NCBI GenBank assembly: GCA_035512155.1
Contig: DATKEN010000074.1
Coordinates: 1-64,000 of the forward strand
DNA: 64,000 nt
Direction: 5' to 3'
From: JABCYV01 sp035512155
GTDB lineage: Bacteria > Acidobacteriota > Terriglobia > Terriglobales > Acidobacteriaceae
The translations under genes were made by a program, and so were the position numbers. Each line of letters begins with the position of its first letter. Position 1 is the first letter of the stretch. A model generated the notes under the pieces. That model did no database searches and was not told where the DNA came from. It worked only from the letters and a program-made list of their open reading frames with translations. Positions 49,182 to 57,466 of the stretch are shown here, piece by piece.

Positions 49182-51179
49182 GTGGTCCCCGCCTCCCAGT
49201 CCGTTCCTGACGCCAAAAAGCAGGACGTCTCTCTGTACCAGTTCTTCGCGCCGGGCGGCGTGCTTTCCCGGAGCCATCCGGCTTACGAATTTCGCCGTGG
49301 ACAACTGCAGATGGCGCAAGCGGTGGAGCAAGCGCTGGAAGAAAAGCGTCACCTGATCGTCGAAGCCGGCACCGGCACGGGCAAAACTTTAGCGTATCTC
49401 GTCCCCGTGATTCGCTCGGGCAAGCGCGTGATCATTTCGACCGGCACTAAGAACCTTCAGGAGCAGCTCTTTCACAAGGATATCCCTTTTCTCGAGCAGG
49501 CGCTCTTTCCCAACCGCGAGGGCAAGCTGAATGTCTGCTACATGAAGGGACGCAACAACTATTTATGCCGCAAGAAGCTTTACGACCTGACCGATCAGCC
49601 GGTGCTCAGCGGCTTGGAGGAGATTGAGCACTACCGCGCGATTGCGGCCTGGGAAAAGAGCACGCAGACCGGTGACCGAGCTGAACTGGCTTCGCTGCCG
49701 GAAGCCAGTGCGCTCTGGCACAAGCTGGACGCGCGCTCCGATACCTGCCTGGGTCAGAAGTGCAGTTCCTGGGATAAATGCTTCATCACTGAAATGCACC
49801 GCCGGGCGATGGAAAGTGACATCATCATCGTCAACCATCATCTGTTTTTTGCTGATCTGGCGATTAAGCAGCAAGCGGAGTACGCGCCGGACGCTGGAAT
49901 TTTGCCCGAAGTCGGAACAGTGATTTTCGATGAAGCTCACGAACTGGAAGACGTGGCCGGCAGTTATTTTGGAATTTCGGTCAGCAATTCCCGGTTTGAA
50001 GAATTGTGCCGCGACGTGGAAGCTTCGTTGCAACGCAACCATATGTTGTCGGTATCGTTTTCCGGGGCGCTGAAAAACCTCCGTGAACGTGCCATGTTTT
50101 TCTTCGCCCTGTTGCCGCAGGGTGAAGGCCGCTTCGCCTTTGAGAACCGCCGTGAGTTTTTGGAGGAGAATGGTGACGAGTTTATTTCTTTGCACCAGTC
50201 GCTGCAGCGGCTGGCTTCGGAACTGGAAAACTTGCCGTCGAAGCCGGAGGAGGTCTTCAACTTCGCGCGGCGGGCTCAAGAGCTGCAGGTGCAGCTCGGA
50301 TTTCTAATGGAGTCGGATGATCGCAACACTGTGTTTTGGATCGAACGCCGGCGCGGCGGCCGGGACAAAATGAACACATTCCTCCAGGCCACGCCGATTG
50401 ATGTTGCGCCCATCCTGAAGACCTGCCTGTTCGACAAACTGGAGTGCGCAGTCCTGACCTCGGCCACGCTAGCTGTGGGCGGCGGCTTCGAGTACATGCG
50501 GCGGCGACTCGGCCTGGAATACGTCCGCGAATCGGTGCTCACTTCACACTTTGATTATGAGCACCAGGCATTGCTGTACGTGCCTCCGGACCTTCCCGAC
50601 CCACGCACGCCGCAGTTCGCAGCCAAGGCCGCGGACCGCATTCGTCACCTGCTCGAAATTACCCGCGGGCGCGCGTTCGTGCTGTTTACCAGTTATGCGC
50701 AGATGAAAGATGTTTACCAACGGCTGCTGGGCGAGTTGGAATTTCCCATGCTGTTGCAGGGGGATGCCCCGAAAACCGCATTGCTCGAGGAATTCCGCCT
50801 CACCCCGCATGCGGTCCTGTTTGCTACGTCGTCATTCTGGCAGGGCGTAGATGTGCAGGGTGAGCAGCTTAGTTGCGTGATCATCGATCGCCTGCCGTTC
50901 GCCGTGCCCACCGACCCGATCGTGGCCGCGCGCGTAAAGTCAATCGACGCCGAAGGTGGCAATGCCTTCTTCCAGTATCAAGTGCCGGCGGCTGTAATCA
51001 CGCTGAAACAGGGCTTCGGACGTCTGATTCGGTCGTTACATGACCGCGGCCTACTCTGTCTTCTCGATAACCGCATTTTGAAGAAAACGTACGGCCGAAT
51101 CTTCGTGGAAAGCCTGCCGAATTACCGGCGGACCACTGACATCAGGCAGGTGGAAGAGTTCTTTGGAAGTTCAGAATAA
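49182..51179 (+). CDS. DinG/XPD-like ATP-dependent DNA helicase
   Basis: A 665-residue superfamily 2 helicase with an iron–sulfur domain. Walker A is EAGTGTGKTLAYLVP (~65), Walker B is DEAHELED (~250). Four Cys for the 4Fe-4S cluster lie in NYLCRKKLY…DTCLGQKCSSWDKC (~130–205), followed by IIVNHHLFFADLAI. Motifs V/VI are in SFWQGVDVQGEQLSCVIIDRLPF and GFGRLIRSLHDRGLLCLLDNRI. Related to bacterial DinG and to archaeal/eukaryotic XPD; probably unwinds D-loops, R-loops or damaged forks. GTG 49182 is the first in-frame start after the REP pair. The REP element lies just upstream. Confidence 0.94.
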   Translation: MVPASQSVPDAKKQDVSLYQFFAPGGVLSRSHPAYEFRRGQLQMAQAVEQALEEKRHLIVEAGTGTGKTLAYLVPVIRSGKRVIISTGTKNLQEQLFHKDIPFLEQALFPNREGKLNVCYMKGRNNYLCRKKLYDLTDQPVLSGLEEIEHYRAIAAWEKSTQTGDRAELASLPEASALWHKLDARSDTCLGQKCSSWDKCFITEMHRRAMESDIIIVNHHLFFADLAIKQQAEYAPDAGILPEVGTVIFDEAHELEDVAGSYFGISVSNSRFEELCRDVEASLQRNHMLSVSFSGALKNLRERAMFFFALLPQGEGRFAFENRREFLEENGDEFISLHQSLQRLASELENLPSKPEEVFNFARRAQELQVQLGFLMESDDRNTVFWIERRRGGRDKMNTFLQATPIDVAPILKTCLFDKLECAVLTSATLAVGGGFEYMRRRLGLEYVRESVLTSHFDYEHQALLYVPPDLPDPRTPQFAAKAADRIRHLLEITRGRAFVLFTSYAQMKDVYQRLLGELEFPMLLQGDAPKTALLEEFRLTPHAVLFATSSFWQGVDVQGEQLSCVIIDRLPFAVPTDPIVAARVKSIDAEGGNAFFQYQVPAAVITLKQGFGRLIRSLHDRGLLCLLDNRILKKTYGRIFVESLPNYRRTTDIRQVEEFFGSSE

Positions 51180-51200
51180 ATCGACCCAGGACAAAGCTGC

Positions 51201-52688
51201 CTACGCGTACTCCCGCTCGATCTCACGAATCGCTTTGTACCGTCCAAACGTCTCCCTTTCCGGCTCCAGCCCTAATACGGAACGCAGCGTGCTTCCGCGA
51301 AAAGTGTGAGCCAACATTTGTGGCGCGTGGCTCAAGATGAACCAGGGATCATGGCGAAAGGCCGCAGGCATGTGGCGGATTTTCATCCAGCGCTCCGCCT
51401 TCCATCGCAGATATTCAGTCTCTTCGGCTGAAACATGTTTGGTGCGCACCACGGCGGTAGTGCCGTCGTATTCCTCGAAGCGTTCGTTCATGATCAGCCC
51501 CTGATCGCGGAAGTCCTTGGTCATGGGAGTGCGCGGATAAGGCGTGGGATGCTGGATGTAAGGCCAGTCAACGTAGCGTCGCGCGAATGCCAGATTGGCT
51601 TCGATGGACTCGCGGGTATCGTCGGGATTGCCAACGATCAGTCCTCCCACCACATACATCTGGTTGCGATGCAGGTATTCGATGGCTTTCAGGGTCGCGT
51701 TTCCAGTGTTATGGCCGTTATCGCGCGCTGCGTTCTTTGCGGCCGCACGCAGGAATTCAAGATCACCATCCAGAATGTTCTCAATCCCAAGAAACACGTA
51801 GCGGAATCCGGCTTGTCGCATCAGCGGCGCGAGCGTTTCGCCCTGATTGGCGATGGCCGAAGTCATGCCCTGGACAAAGTAATCCAGCTTGTTCAGTCCG
51901 GCCTCGATGATGGCGTGGCATAGCGCCTCAAATCGGTGGACGTTGAGGGTAATGTTGTCGTCCACAAGAAAGATGGTGCGCGCGCCATGGTCGCGGGCAT
52001 CGCGGATGTCCGCTATAACGCGATCAAACGAGTAAGTGTGGAAGTTTCGCCCACGCATTTCGATGATCGAGCAGAAGCTGCAATCGTAAGTGCAACCGCG
52101 TGATGTTTCGATCACGTCAACTTGACGCCCGAGTAGCGTGTAGCCTCTGAGCACACGCGCGCTACGATTGGGTAATTTCACTTCACCATCTTCGAGTCGA
52201 TGAATCGGTCGGTCGGGATTGTGCACCCACTGGTCCCCGTTTCGATAAGACAGACCACAGATCCTATCGAAACTGCCGCCCTGCTCAAGTGCACGCAGCA
52301 GCTCGCGAAAAGTTAGTTCGCCCTCGCCGCGAACAATGTAGTCCACACCCGTCGGAACGTAGGCATCTGGCGCAAGGCTCGGGTCATAGCCACCGACAAC
52401 TACCCGAACCTTCGGCTTCAGAGAACGTACCAACTCAACTATGCGCACCGCCGTCCGACGTTGAAACGTCATCACAGAAAGACCGACCACTTCAGGGTCG
52501 AACTCGCGCATCAGCCGAGTGACGGTTTCCCGCGAACGGCGCTGTACCAGGATCAGGTCGGCCACGGCCACGCGATGGTGGGGATCGACATTACCGGCTA
52601 GGGAGGTCAGAGCTCCGTTCGGCATTCGAACGGCGACCGCAGGCATGTGCTCAAACGAGTCCGGCATTGAAAGCAACAGGATGTTCAT
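51201..52688 (-). CDS. B12-binding radical SAM protein
   Basis: A 495-residue protein. The N-terminal cobalamin-binding (B12-like) domain (~1–150) contains LLLSMPDSFEH…VVGLSVMTFQRRTA…VVVGGYDPSLAP. The radical SAM core has CTYDCSFC (CxxxCxxC, ~200), then a TIM-barrel (FLVDDNITLNVHRFEALCHAI, YFVQGMTSAIANQGE). The C-terminus (HVSAEETEYLRWKAERWMKIRHMPAAF) is typical of this superfamily. GGAAGG precedes the ATG. Similar enzymes methylate or rearrange unactivated carbon in lipids or natural products. No neighbour suggests the substrate; convergent with the helicase gene. Confidence 0.85.
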   Translation of the reverse strand: MNILLLSMPDSFEHMPAVAVRMPNGALTSLAGNVDPHHRVAVADLILVQRRSRETVTRLMREFDPEVVGLSVMTFQRRTAVRIVELVRSLKPKVRVVVGGYDPSLAPDAYVPTGVDYIVRGEGELTFRELLRALEQGGSFDRICGLSYRNGDQWVHNPDRPIHRLEDGEVKLPNRSARVLRGYTLLGRQVDVIETSRGCTYDCSFCSIIEMRGRNFHTYSFDRVIADIRDARDHGARTIFLVDDNITLNVHRFEALCHAIIEAGLNKLDYFVQGMTSAIANQGETLAPLMRQAGFRYVFLGIENILDGDLEFLRAAAKNAARDNGHNTGNATLKAIEYLHRNQMYVVGGLIVGNPDDTRESIEANLAFARRYVDWPYIQHPTPYPRTPMTKDFRDQGLIMNERFEEYDGTTAVVRTKHVSAEETEYLRWKAERWMKIRHMPAAFRHDPWFILSHAPQMLAHTFRGSTLRSVLGLEPERETFGRYKAIREIEREYA

Positions 52689-52847
52689 AGCCTTCCGTTG
52701 TGCCTTCCGTCTTCTCCGTGAGGGGCAGGAGAACTGGGCCCGGAACTTGAATGATGCGAAGATTGTAGCGCGGCTCGCGGTAGAATAAGTAGTTAGATTG
52801 ATGGGGTGAGGCCCGGCCTGTGTTTACTAGGGCCCGCCGAGGGGTCC

Positions 52848-53225
52848 ATGTTCGAAGTCACAGTTGACGATTCGTTTGCCGCGGGGCACTACCTGCGCAA
52901 TTACAAAGGCAAGTGCGAGAATCCCCACGGGCATAACTACAGAGTGCGGGTCACGCTTGCCGGCAAGGAACTCGATAAGGCTGGTCTGCTGCTCGACTTC
53001 AAGGACCTACGGGATGTGATGAAAGCCGTCATCGATCGCCTCGATCATCAGATGATCAACGATCTGGAGCCTTTTACGGTATTGAATCCCTCGGCAGAGA
53101 ATTTGGCCAAGTATTTTTATGATGAGACCAATGTCAAGCTGGATCGCGCGACCAGCGGCCGAGTCCGAGTGAAGAACGTAACTGTATTCGAGACGGATAC
53201 GACGACGGCGACCTATTCGGAGTAA
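52848..53225 (+). CDS. queD: 6-carboxytetrahydropterin synthase (queuosine pathway)
   Basis: A 125-residue member of the PTPS family that makes 6-carboxy-5,6,7,8-tetrahydropterin in queuosine/7-deazaguanine synthesis. Zinc-binding His are in DSFAAGHYLRNYKGKCENPHGHNYRVRVT (H, then HxH). Catalytic-type Cys (KCENPHGH) and a Glu near the C-terminus (VFETDTTTATYSE) are as in QueD. ATG 52848 has GAGGGG six bases upstream. First gene of the que cluster; queE follows after a 180-bp gap containing a repeat element. Confidence 0.95.
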   Translation: MFEVTVDDSFAAGHYLRNYKGKCENPHGHNYRVRVTLAGKELDKAGLLLDFKDLRDVMKAVIDRLDHQMINDLEPFTVLNPSAENLAKYFYDETNVKLDRATSGRVRVKNVTVFETDTTTATYSE

Positions 53226-53226
53226 C

Positions 53227-53368
53227 TGTCATTCCGAGCGACGCTGAACCGCGCCTGGGCAGTGCAGGACTCGAGGAATTCCTACGATTGGACAGGACAT
53301 CGCTTTTAGGGGTCCTTCGATTCGCCAATGGTTTCGCGCGCGAAACCATAGCCTCACTCAGGATGACA
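53227..53368 (+). repeat. Small palindromic repeat element (142 bp) between queD and queE
   Basis: Starts TGTCATTCCGAGCG, ends CACTCAGGATGACA: imperfect inverted ends (11 of 14). Inside lies a perfect 20-bp palindrome TGGTTTCGCGCGCGAAACCA (53329–53348). The first part resembles the element at 36379–36464. It looks like a MITE or similar non-coding element inserted within the que transcription unit. Confidence 0.6.
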
Positions 53369-53405
53369 ACGGAGCCAGAGCACAGCTGACGGATAAGCAG
53401 GCGCC

Positions 53406-54089
53406 ATGCAGATTACTGAGATCTACAAATCGATCCAGGGCGAGTCAACGCATGCCGGAGTGCCTTGCGTGTTTGTCCGTCTGACCGGCTGCAATTTGCG
53501 CTGCTCCTGGTGCGACAGTGAATACACTTTTACCGGTGGCCATCGCATGACGCTGGAACAGGCGCTGGAAGAAGTGGCGCAACTTAGCCCGGATGGCGGG
53601 CTGGTGGAGATTACGGGCGGCGAGCCTATGTTGCAGGAGCGCGAGGTGGTCCCGCTGATGCAACGCCTGTTGGATGCGGGTTACACTGTTCTGTTAGAGA
53701 CCAGCGGCGAGCGGCCACTGGAGCGGGTGCCCAAGGGTGTGGTTAAGATCGTGGACGTAAAGTGTCCAAATTCTGGCGAGCCCGACACCTTCCACATGGA
53801 AAACCTCGAAGCGCTCGATTCGCAGGATGAAGTCAAGTTTGTGCTGAGTGATCGCACGGACTACGAATTCGCTCGCGACTTCGTGGGACGTCATCAGTTG
53901 GGCCGACGGGTGAACGCGGTTCTGTTCTCACCTGCCTTTAGCAAAGATGCGAGTGGAGGAGGCGATACCTCGCATTGCCTGCTCGATCCGCGGGAACTGG
54001 CGGAATGGATGTTGGCTGATGGCATTGCCGCGCGGCTGGGGCTGCAGATTCATAAGTTCATCTGGGACCCCGCGCTGAAAGGCGTCTAA
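53406..54089 (+). CDS. queE: 7-carboxy-7-deazaguanine synthase (queuosine pathway)
   Basis: A 227-residue radical SAM enzyme converting 6-carboxytetrahydropterin to 7-carboxy-7-deazaguanine. EIYKSIQGESTHAGVPCVFVRLTGCNLRCSWCDSEYTF has the CxxxCxxC cluster, with TGGEPMLQ for SAM binding. ETSGERPLERV and the C-terminal LGLQIHKFIWDP complete the typical QueE fold. Its product is the substrate of QueC, encoded immediately downstream (14 bp). Confidence 0.95.
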   Translation: MQITEIYKSIQGESTHAGVPCVFVRLTGCNLRCSWCDSEYTFTGGHRMTLEQALEEVAQLSPDGGLVEITGGEPMLQEREVVPLMQRLLDAGYTVLLETSGERPLERVPKGVVKIVDVKCPNSGEPDTFHMENLEALDSQDEVKFVLSDRTDYEFARDFVGRHQLGRRVNAVLFSPAFSKDASGGGDTSHCLLDPRELAEWMLADGIAARLGLQIHKFIWDPALKGV

Positions 54090-54103
54090 TCATCGGTGCT
54101 GGC

Positions 54104-54793
54104 ATGAGTCGTAGCGAGTCAGGCGCAGTTGTACTTCTCAGTGGCGGTATGGACTCCTGTGTCTGTGCAAGCCTGGCGGCGCGGGATTACCACGCCGCGG
54201 CGGTGCATATCAGCTATGGTCAACGTACTGAAGAACGTGAACGGCAGTCGTTTTCGGCGATCTGCGATCACTTGGGAATCTGCGATCGGCTGCTGGTAAG
54301 GAATGAGGCCCTACTGGCGATTGGCGGCTCAGCGTTGGTTGACCCGAACATTGCTGTGCCGGAATCGCACGCCATCGGGCACGACATCCCAGTCACGTAC
54401 GTGCCCTTCCGCAACGCTCACTTTCTCTCCGTAGCCGTTAGCTGGGCGGAAGTGCTAGACGCCGAAAGGGTCTACATTGGCGCCGTGGAGCAGGACAGTT
54501 CAGGATATCCCGACTGCCGCCCCGCCTATTATCAGGCCTTCAACCAGGTAGTAAAGACGGGAACAAAGGCAGGCCGGATTGAGATCGTGACTCCGCTGAT
54601 TGCCATGCGCAAGGCGGAGATAGTAAGGCTTGGCCTTGAATTGAACGCGCCCTTCGATTTAACGTGGTCTTGTTATAGCCGGGAAGACAGCGCCTGCGGA
54701 TCGTGCGACAGTTGCGTGTTACGATTACGCGCGTTCCGGGAGGCGGGAGCGGTAGACCCGATTCCATATGCCGCGGCGCTACAAGGCGCTTAA
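54104..54793 (+). CDS. queC: 7-cyano-7-deazaguanine synthase (queuosine pathway)
   Basis: A 229-residue ATP-dependent enzyme that makes preQ0. The PP-loop is VLLSGGMDSCVCASLAARDY, YGQRTEERERQSF follows, and the C-terminal zinc site is CYSREDSACGSCDSCVLR. Length is normal. The cluster has queD, queE and queC; queF, queA and tgt are not in the window. No preQ1 riboswitch is apparent upstream of queD. The tail (to GA) overlaps no neighbour. Confidence 0.95.
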   Translation: MSRSESGAVVLLSGGMDSCVCASLAARDYHAAAVHISYGQRTEERERQSFSAICDHLGICDRLLVRNEALLAIGGSALVDPNIAVPESHAIGHDIPVTYVPFRNAHFLSVAVSWAEVLDAERVYIGAVEQDSSGYPDCRPAYYQAFNQVVKTGTKAGRIEIVTPLIAMRKAEIVRLGLELNAPFDLTWSCYSREDSACGSCDSCVLRLRAFREAGAVDPIPYAAALQGA

Positions 54794-54898
54794 GATCTGA
54801 TTTCCGATTGTCAATTTCTTGTTTCGCCAAGCTGACGGGAGTTGGACGCATCAATCGAAACCGGAAATCTTACATTCAGGTTTAGCCGGGAGGCCAAA

Positions 54899-56047
54899 AT
54901 GAAGCAATGTTCAGTGGTATTGATCCTGCTTGTGTTCGTCGCGGGACTGTGCATTTCTCCAGTCTTCGCCCAAGCAACGGGAACAGTCAAGGGCGTGTGC
55001 AAGGACATGGAAGGCAAGCCGATCGTGGGTGCAACCGTGGAGTGGTTCAACACAGAAAACGGACGCAAATACGCCCTCAAGACCAACAAAAAAGGCGAGT
55101 ATTTTTCGCTCGGTATTGATCCGGGAAAATACCGGGTAACACTGACCCAAGACGGTAAGGAACTCGACAAGGTTGGCAACTTTCCGGTCGGAGTGGATGA
55201 GGCAACCCTCGACTTCGATTTGAAGGCGTCGCAGGTCCAGGCCGCCCAGCAGCAAGGAATTAATCCGGAAAAGTTGAAGGAGATGCAGGCCCAGAAAGAA
55301 AAAGCCGAGAAAGAAGCCGGCACGGTCAAGACCCTCAATGAAAAGCTGGGTGCCGCCCGACAGGACATCAGTAGCGGCAACTTCGACCAGGCAGTCGCTC
55401 TAATGACAGAAGCCACAACCCTCGATGCCACTCGTGATCCACTCTGGGCAACGCTCGGTGACGCCTATCGCGGCCAGGCCCGGCAATTGGACAAGACGGA
55501 CCATGCAGCCGCAAAAAAGAGCTACGAACAGTCCATCCAGGCTTATGAAAAAGCGATTCAAATGCGGCAGGATTCTGCCGCCGCGCAAAAGGATCCGGAC
55601 GCAAACAAGAAGCTGGCTCCGTATTACAACAACGTCGCTGAAGCCTACTCGAAGATCGGAAGGGTGGATGATGCAGTTAAAGCGTATACCCAGGCCGCGC
55701 AGTTGGATCCGGCCAATTCCGGGACTTACTACTACAACATGGGCGCGGTGCTGACCAATGCAGGTCGAACCGATGAAGCGCTGGCTGCCTTTGACAAGAC
55801 TATCGCCGCCGACCCCAACAAGGCGGACGCGTATTACCAGAAAGGTGTGGCTCTGATCGCGAAGGCAACCACCGATCCCAAGACGGGCAAGGTGACGCCG
55901 GCCCCGGGAACTCAGGAAGCGCTGAACAAATACCTGGAACTGCAGCCCAACGGACCGTACGCCGAAGGCGCTAAGGGTATGTTGCAGTATATCGGCAGCA
56001 CAGTCGAAACCAGCTTCGGCAGCAAGAAGAAAGGTGCAAAGAACTAG
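54899..56047 (+). CDS. Exported carboxypeptidase-regulatory-like/TPR protein
   Basis: A 382-residue protein. GGGAGG lies before ATG 54899; signal peptide 1–25 (VFAQ). A carboxypeptidase-regulatory-like beta-sandwich (~28–105; GTVKGVCKDMEGKPIVGATVEWFN, GEYFSLGIDPGKYRVTLTQDGKEL) precedes a coiled helix (GINPEKLKEMQAQKEKAEKEAG). Four to five TPRs (~130–340) follow (NFDQAVALMTEATTLDATRDPL, KKSYEQSIQAYEKAIQM, APYYNNVAEAYSKIGRVDDA, TYYYNMGAVLTNAGRTDEA) and a basic tail. The domain pairing resembles acidobacterial proteins of unknown function. A strong terminator follows. Confidence 0.85.
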   Translation: MKQCSVVLILLVFVAGLCISPVFAQATGTVKGVCKDMEGKPIVGATVEWFNTENGRKYALKTNKKGEYFSLGIDPGKYRVTLTQDGKELDKVGNFPVGVDEATLDFDLKASQVQAAQQQGINPEKLKEMQAQKEKAEKEAGTVKTLNEKLGAARQDISSGNFDQAVALMTEATTLDATRDPLWATLGDAYRGQARQLDKTDHAAAKKSYEQSIQAYEKAIQMRQDSAAAQKDPDANKKLAPYYNNVAEAYSKIGRVDDAVKAYTQAAQLDPANSGTYYYNMGAVLTNAGRTDEALAAFDKTIAADPNKADAYYQKGVALIAKATTDPKTGKVTPAPGTQEALNKYLELQPNGPYAEGAKGMLQYIGSTVETSFGSKKKGAKN

Positions 56048-56077
56048 AATTCTATTGCGTTCGAGTAATGGAGTCAG

Positions 56078-56099
56078 GGCGGCCTCGGGCCGCCTTTTT
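56078..56099 (+). terminator. Rho-independent terminator
   Basis: GGCGGCC, loop TCG, GGCCGCC, then TTTTT. Ends the TPR-protein transcript. Confidence 0.88.
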
Positions 56100-56294
56100 C
56101 TTTGCTCGGGCAGTACTTGGAGGGAATGACCCCAGACATTACGAAGGTCCATGCACTTGACGTTCTTCCTAGAACGACGCGCTGCTTTTCGCTAGAGTGG
56201 TGCTTTGGTATCCGAAAAGACGACAGAGGATGACCGCGGCCGTTCCTGAACTTTTCCCTCCCCCATTGCTCACGCCGCCGTCCAGGCAAACCCT

Positions 56295-57431
56295 ATGGCA
56301 GCACCGGGAACCGCACCTATCCAGGTAACGCTTGAAGCTGGCTCCGGCTCGGGCCCAATTGCTACCCACACTCTGCTGGCGGCGATGTTGCGCGCTACAG
56401 ATCACGTCAGCGACTTGATTTTCTCGCCCGGACGCCCGCCACAAGTGGAAGTCTATGGACAATTGATTCAGGTGCAAGCCTCCGGACTGCGCTCGTTGAC
56501 CGCCGACGATACTCGTCGCATTGCTTCCGACTTGATTGGGAATAATAAACAGGCACTCACGGTGCTGCGCGAGCAAGGATCCTGTGATATTTCCTTTGGT
56601 TTGCCCGGACTGGCTCGGTTTCGCGTGAACGTTTTCATTCAGCGCGGCAGCTGCGCCGTGGTGATGCGTGTGATTCCAACCGTTATCCCGCAATATTCGT
56701 CTCTGGGTCTGCCGCCGCAAATGGGAGAAGTGGGGAGCCTTCGCGATGGCATCGTACTGGTGACTGGCCCGCGGGGATCGGGGAAGTCGTTTACCCTGGC
56801 TACCCTACTCGACCGCATCAACGAACAGCAGACCTGCCATATCATCACCATCGAAGACCCGATCGAATTTCTGCACAATCACAAGCGCTCTACGATTCAT
56901 CAGCGAGAGCTGCATAGCGACACCCCGAACTTCGCGCTGGCTCTTCGAGCAGCGTTACGGCAGGCGCCCAAGGTGATTCTGGTGGGCGAGATGCGGGACC
57001 GCGAGACTATGGAGATGGTCCTGGAAGCGGCCGAGACTGGACATCTGATCCTCTCCAGTCTCAACACGGTGGATGCGGCCAAGACCGTGGAACGTATTGT
57101 GGCAGCATTTTCGGTTCCCGAGCAGTCGTCGATTCGCAGCCGCCTGGCGAAAAGCCTGCGTTACATAATCTCTCAGCGACTCATTCCGCGCCGGGACGGT
57201 GGCCGGGTGGCTGCTCTCGAAGTCTGCAAAGCAACGGCACGCACGACGCAATGCATTGAATGCGAGGACCACTCAGGCCTGCTCCAGGCGGTGAAGAACG
57301 GCGCTTCCGATGGCATGCAGCACTTCGACGGCGAACTCGAGAAGCTGGCACGCGCCGGAATCGTCGATAAAGACACGGCGCTGGCGTACGCGACCGACGC
57401 ACCCGGACTCCAGAAAGCGCTGGAAGTTTAG
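56295..57431 (+). CDS. PilT-like secretion/pilus-retraction ATPase
   Basis: A 378-residue type II/IV secretion ATPase resembling PilT. The N-terminal domain (~25–140) has RATDHVSDLIFSPGRPPQVEVYGQLI. Walker A is GPRGSGKSFTLATLL (~158–165), the Asp box ITIEDPIEFLHNHKRSTIHQRELHSDTP, Walker B VILVGEMRDRETMEMVLEAAETGHLILSSLNT. PilT normally has a His in this last element (TLHTN), and here it is Asn, so the protein may not be a fully active retraction motor. No pilA/pilM cluster is adjacent. The 195 bp upstream contain no confident feature. Confidence 0.82.
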   Translation: MAAPGTAPIQVTLEAGSGSGPIATHTLLAAMLRATDHVSDLIFSPGRPPQVEVYGQLIQVQASGLRSLTADDTRRIASDLIGNNKQALTVLREQGSCDISFGLPGLARFRVNVFIQRGSCAVVMRVIPTVIPQYSSLGLPPQMGEVGSLRDGIVLVTGPRGSGKSFTLATLLDRINEQQTCHIITIEDPIEFLHNHKRSTIHQRELHSDTPNFALALRAALRQAPKVILVGEMRDRETMEMVLEAAETGHLILSSLNTVDAAKTVERIVAAFSVPEQSSIRSRLAKSLRYIISQRLIPRRDGGRVAALEVCKATARTTQCIECEDHSGLLQAVKNGASDGMQHFDGELEKLARAGIVDKDTALAYATDAPGLQKALEV

Positions 57432-57466
57432 TTCCTCCCCATCCCGGCTGTCGTATCATCGGCTGC

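Noticed and set aside
52745..52848. preQ1 riboswitch before queD
   Set aside because: No preQ1-I or -II core is visible; the leader is short and GC-rich.
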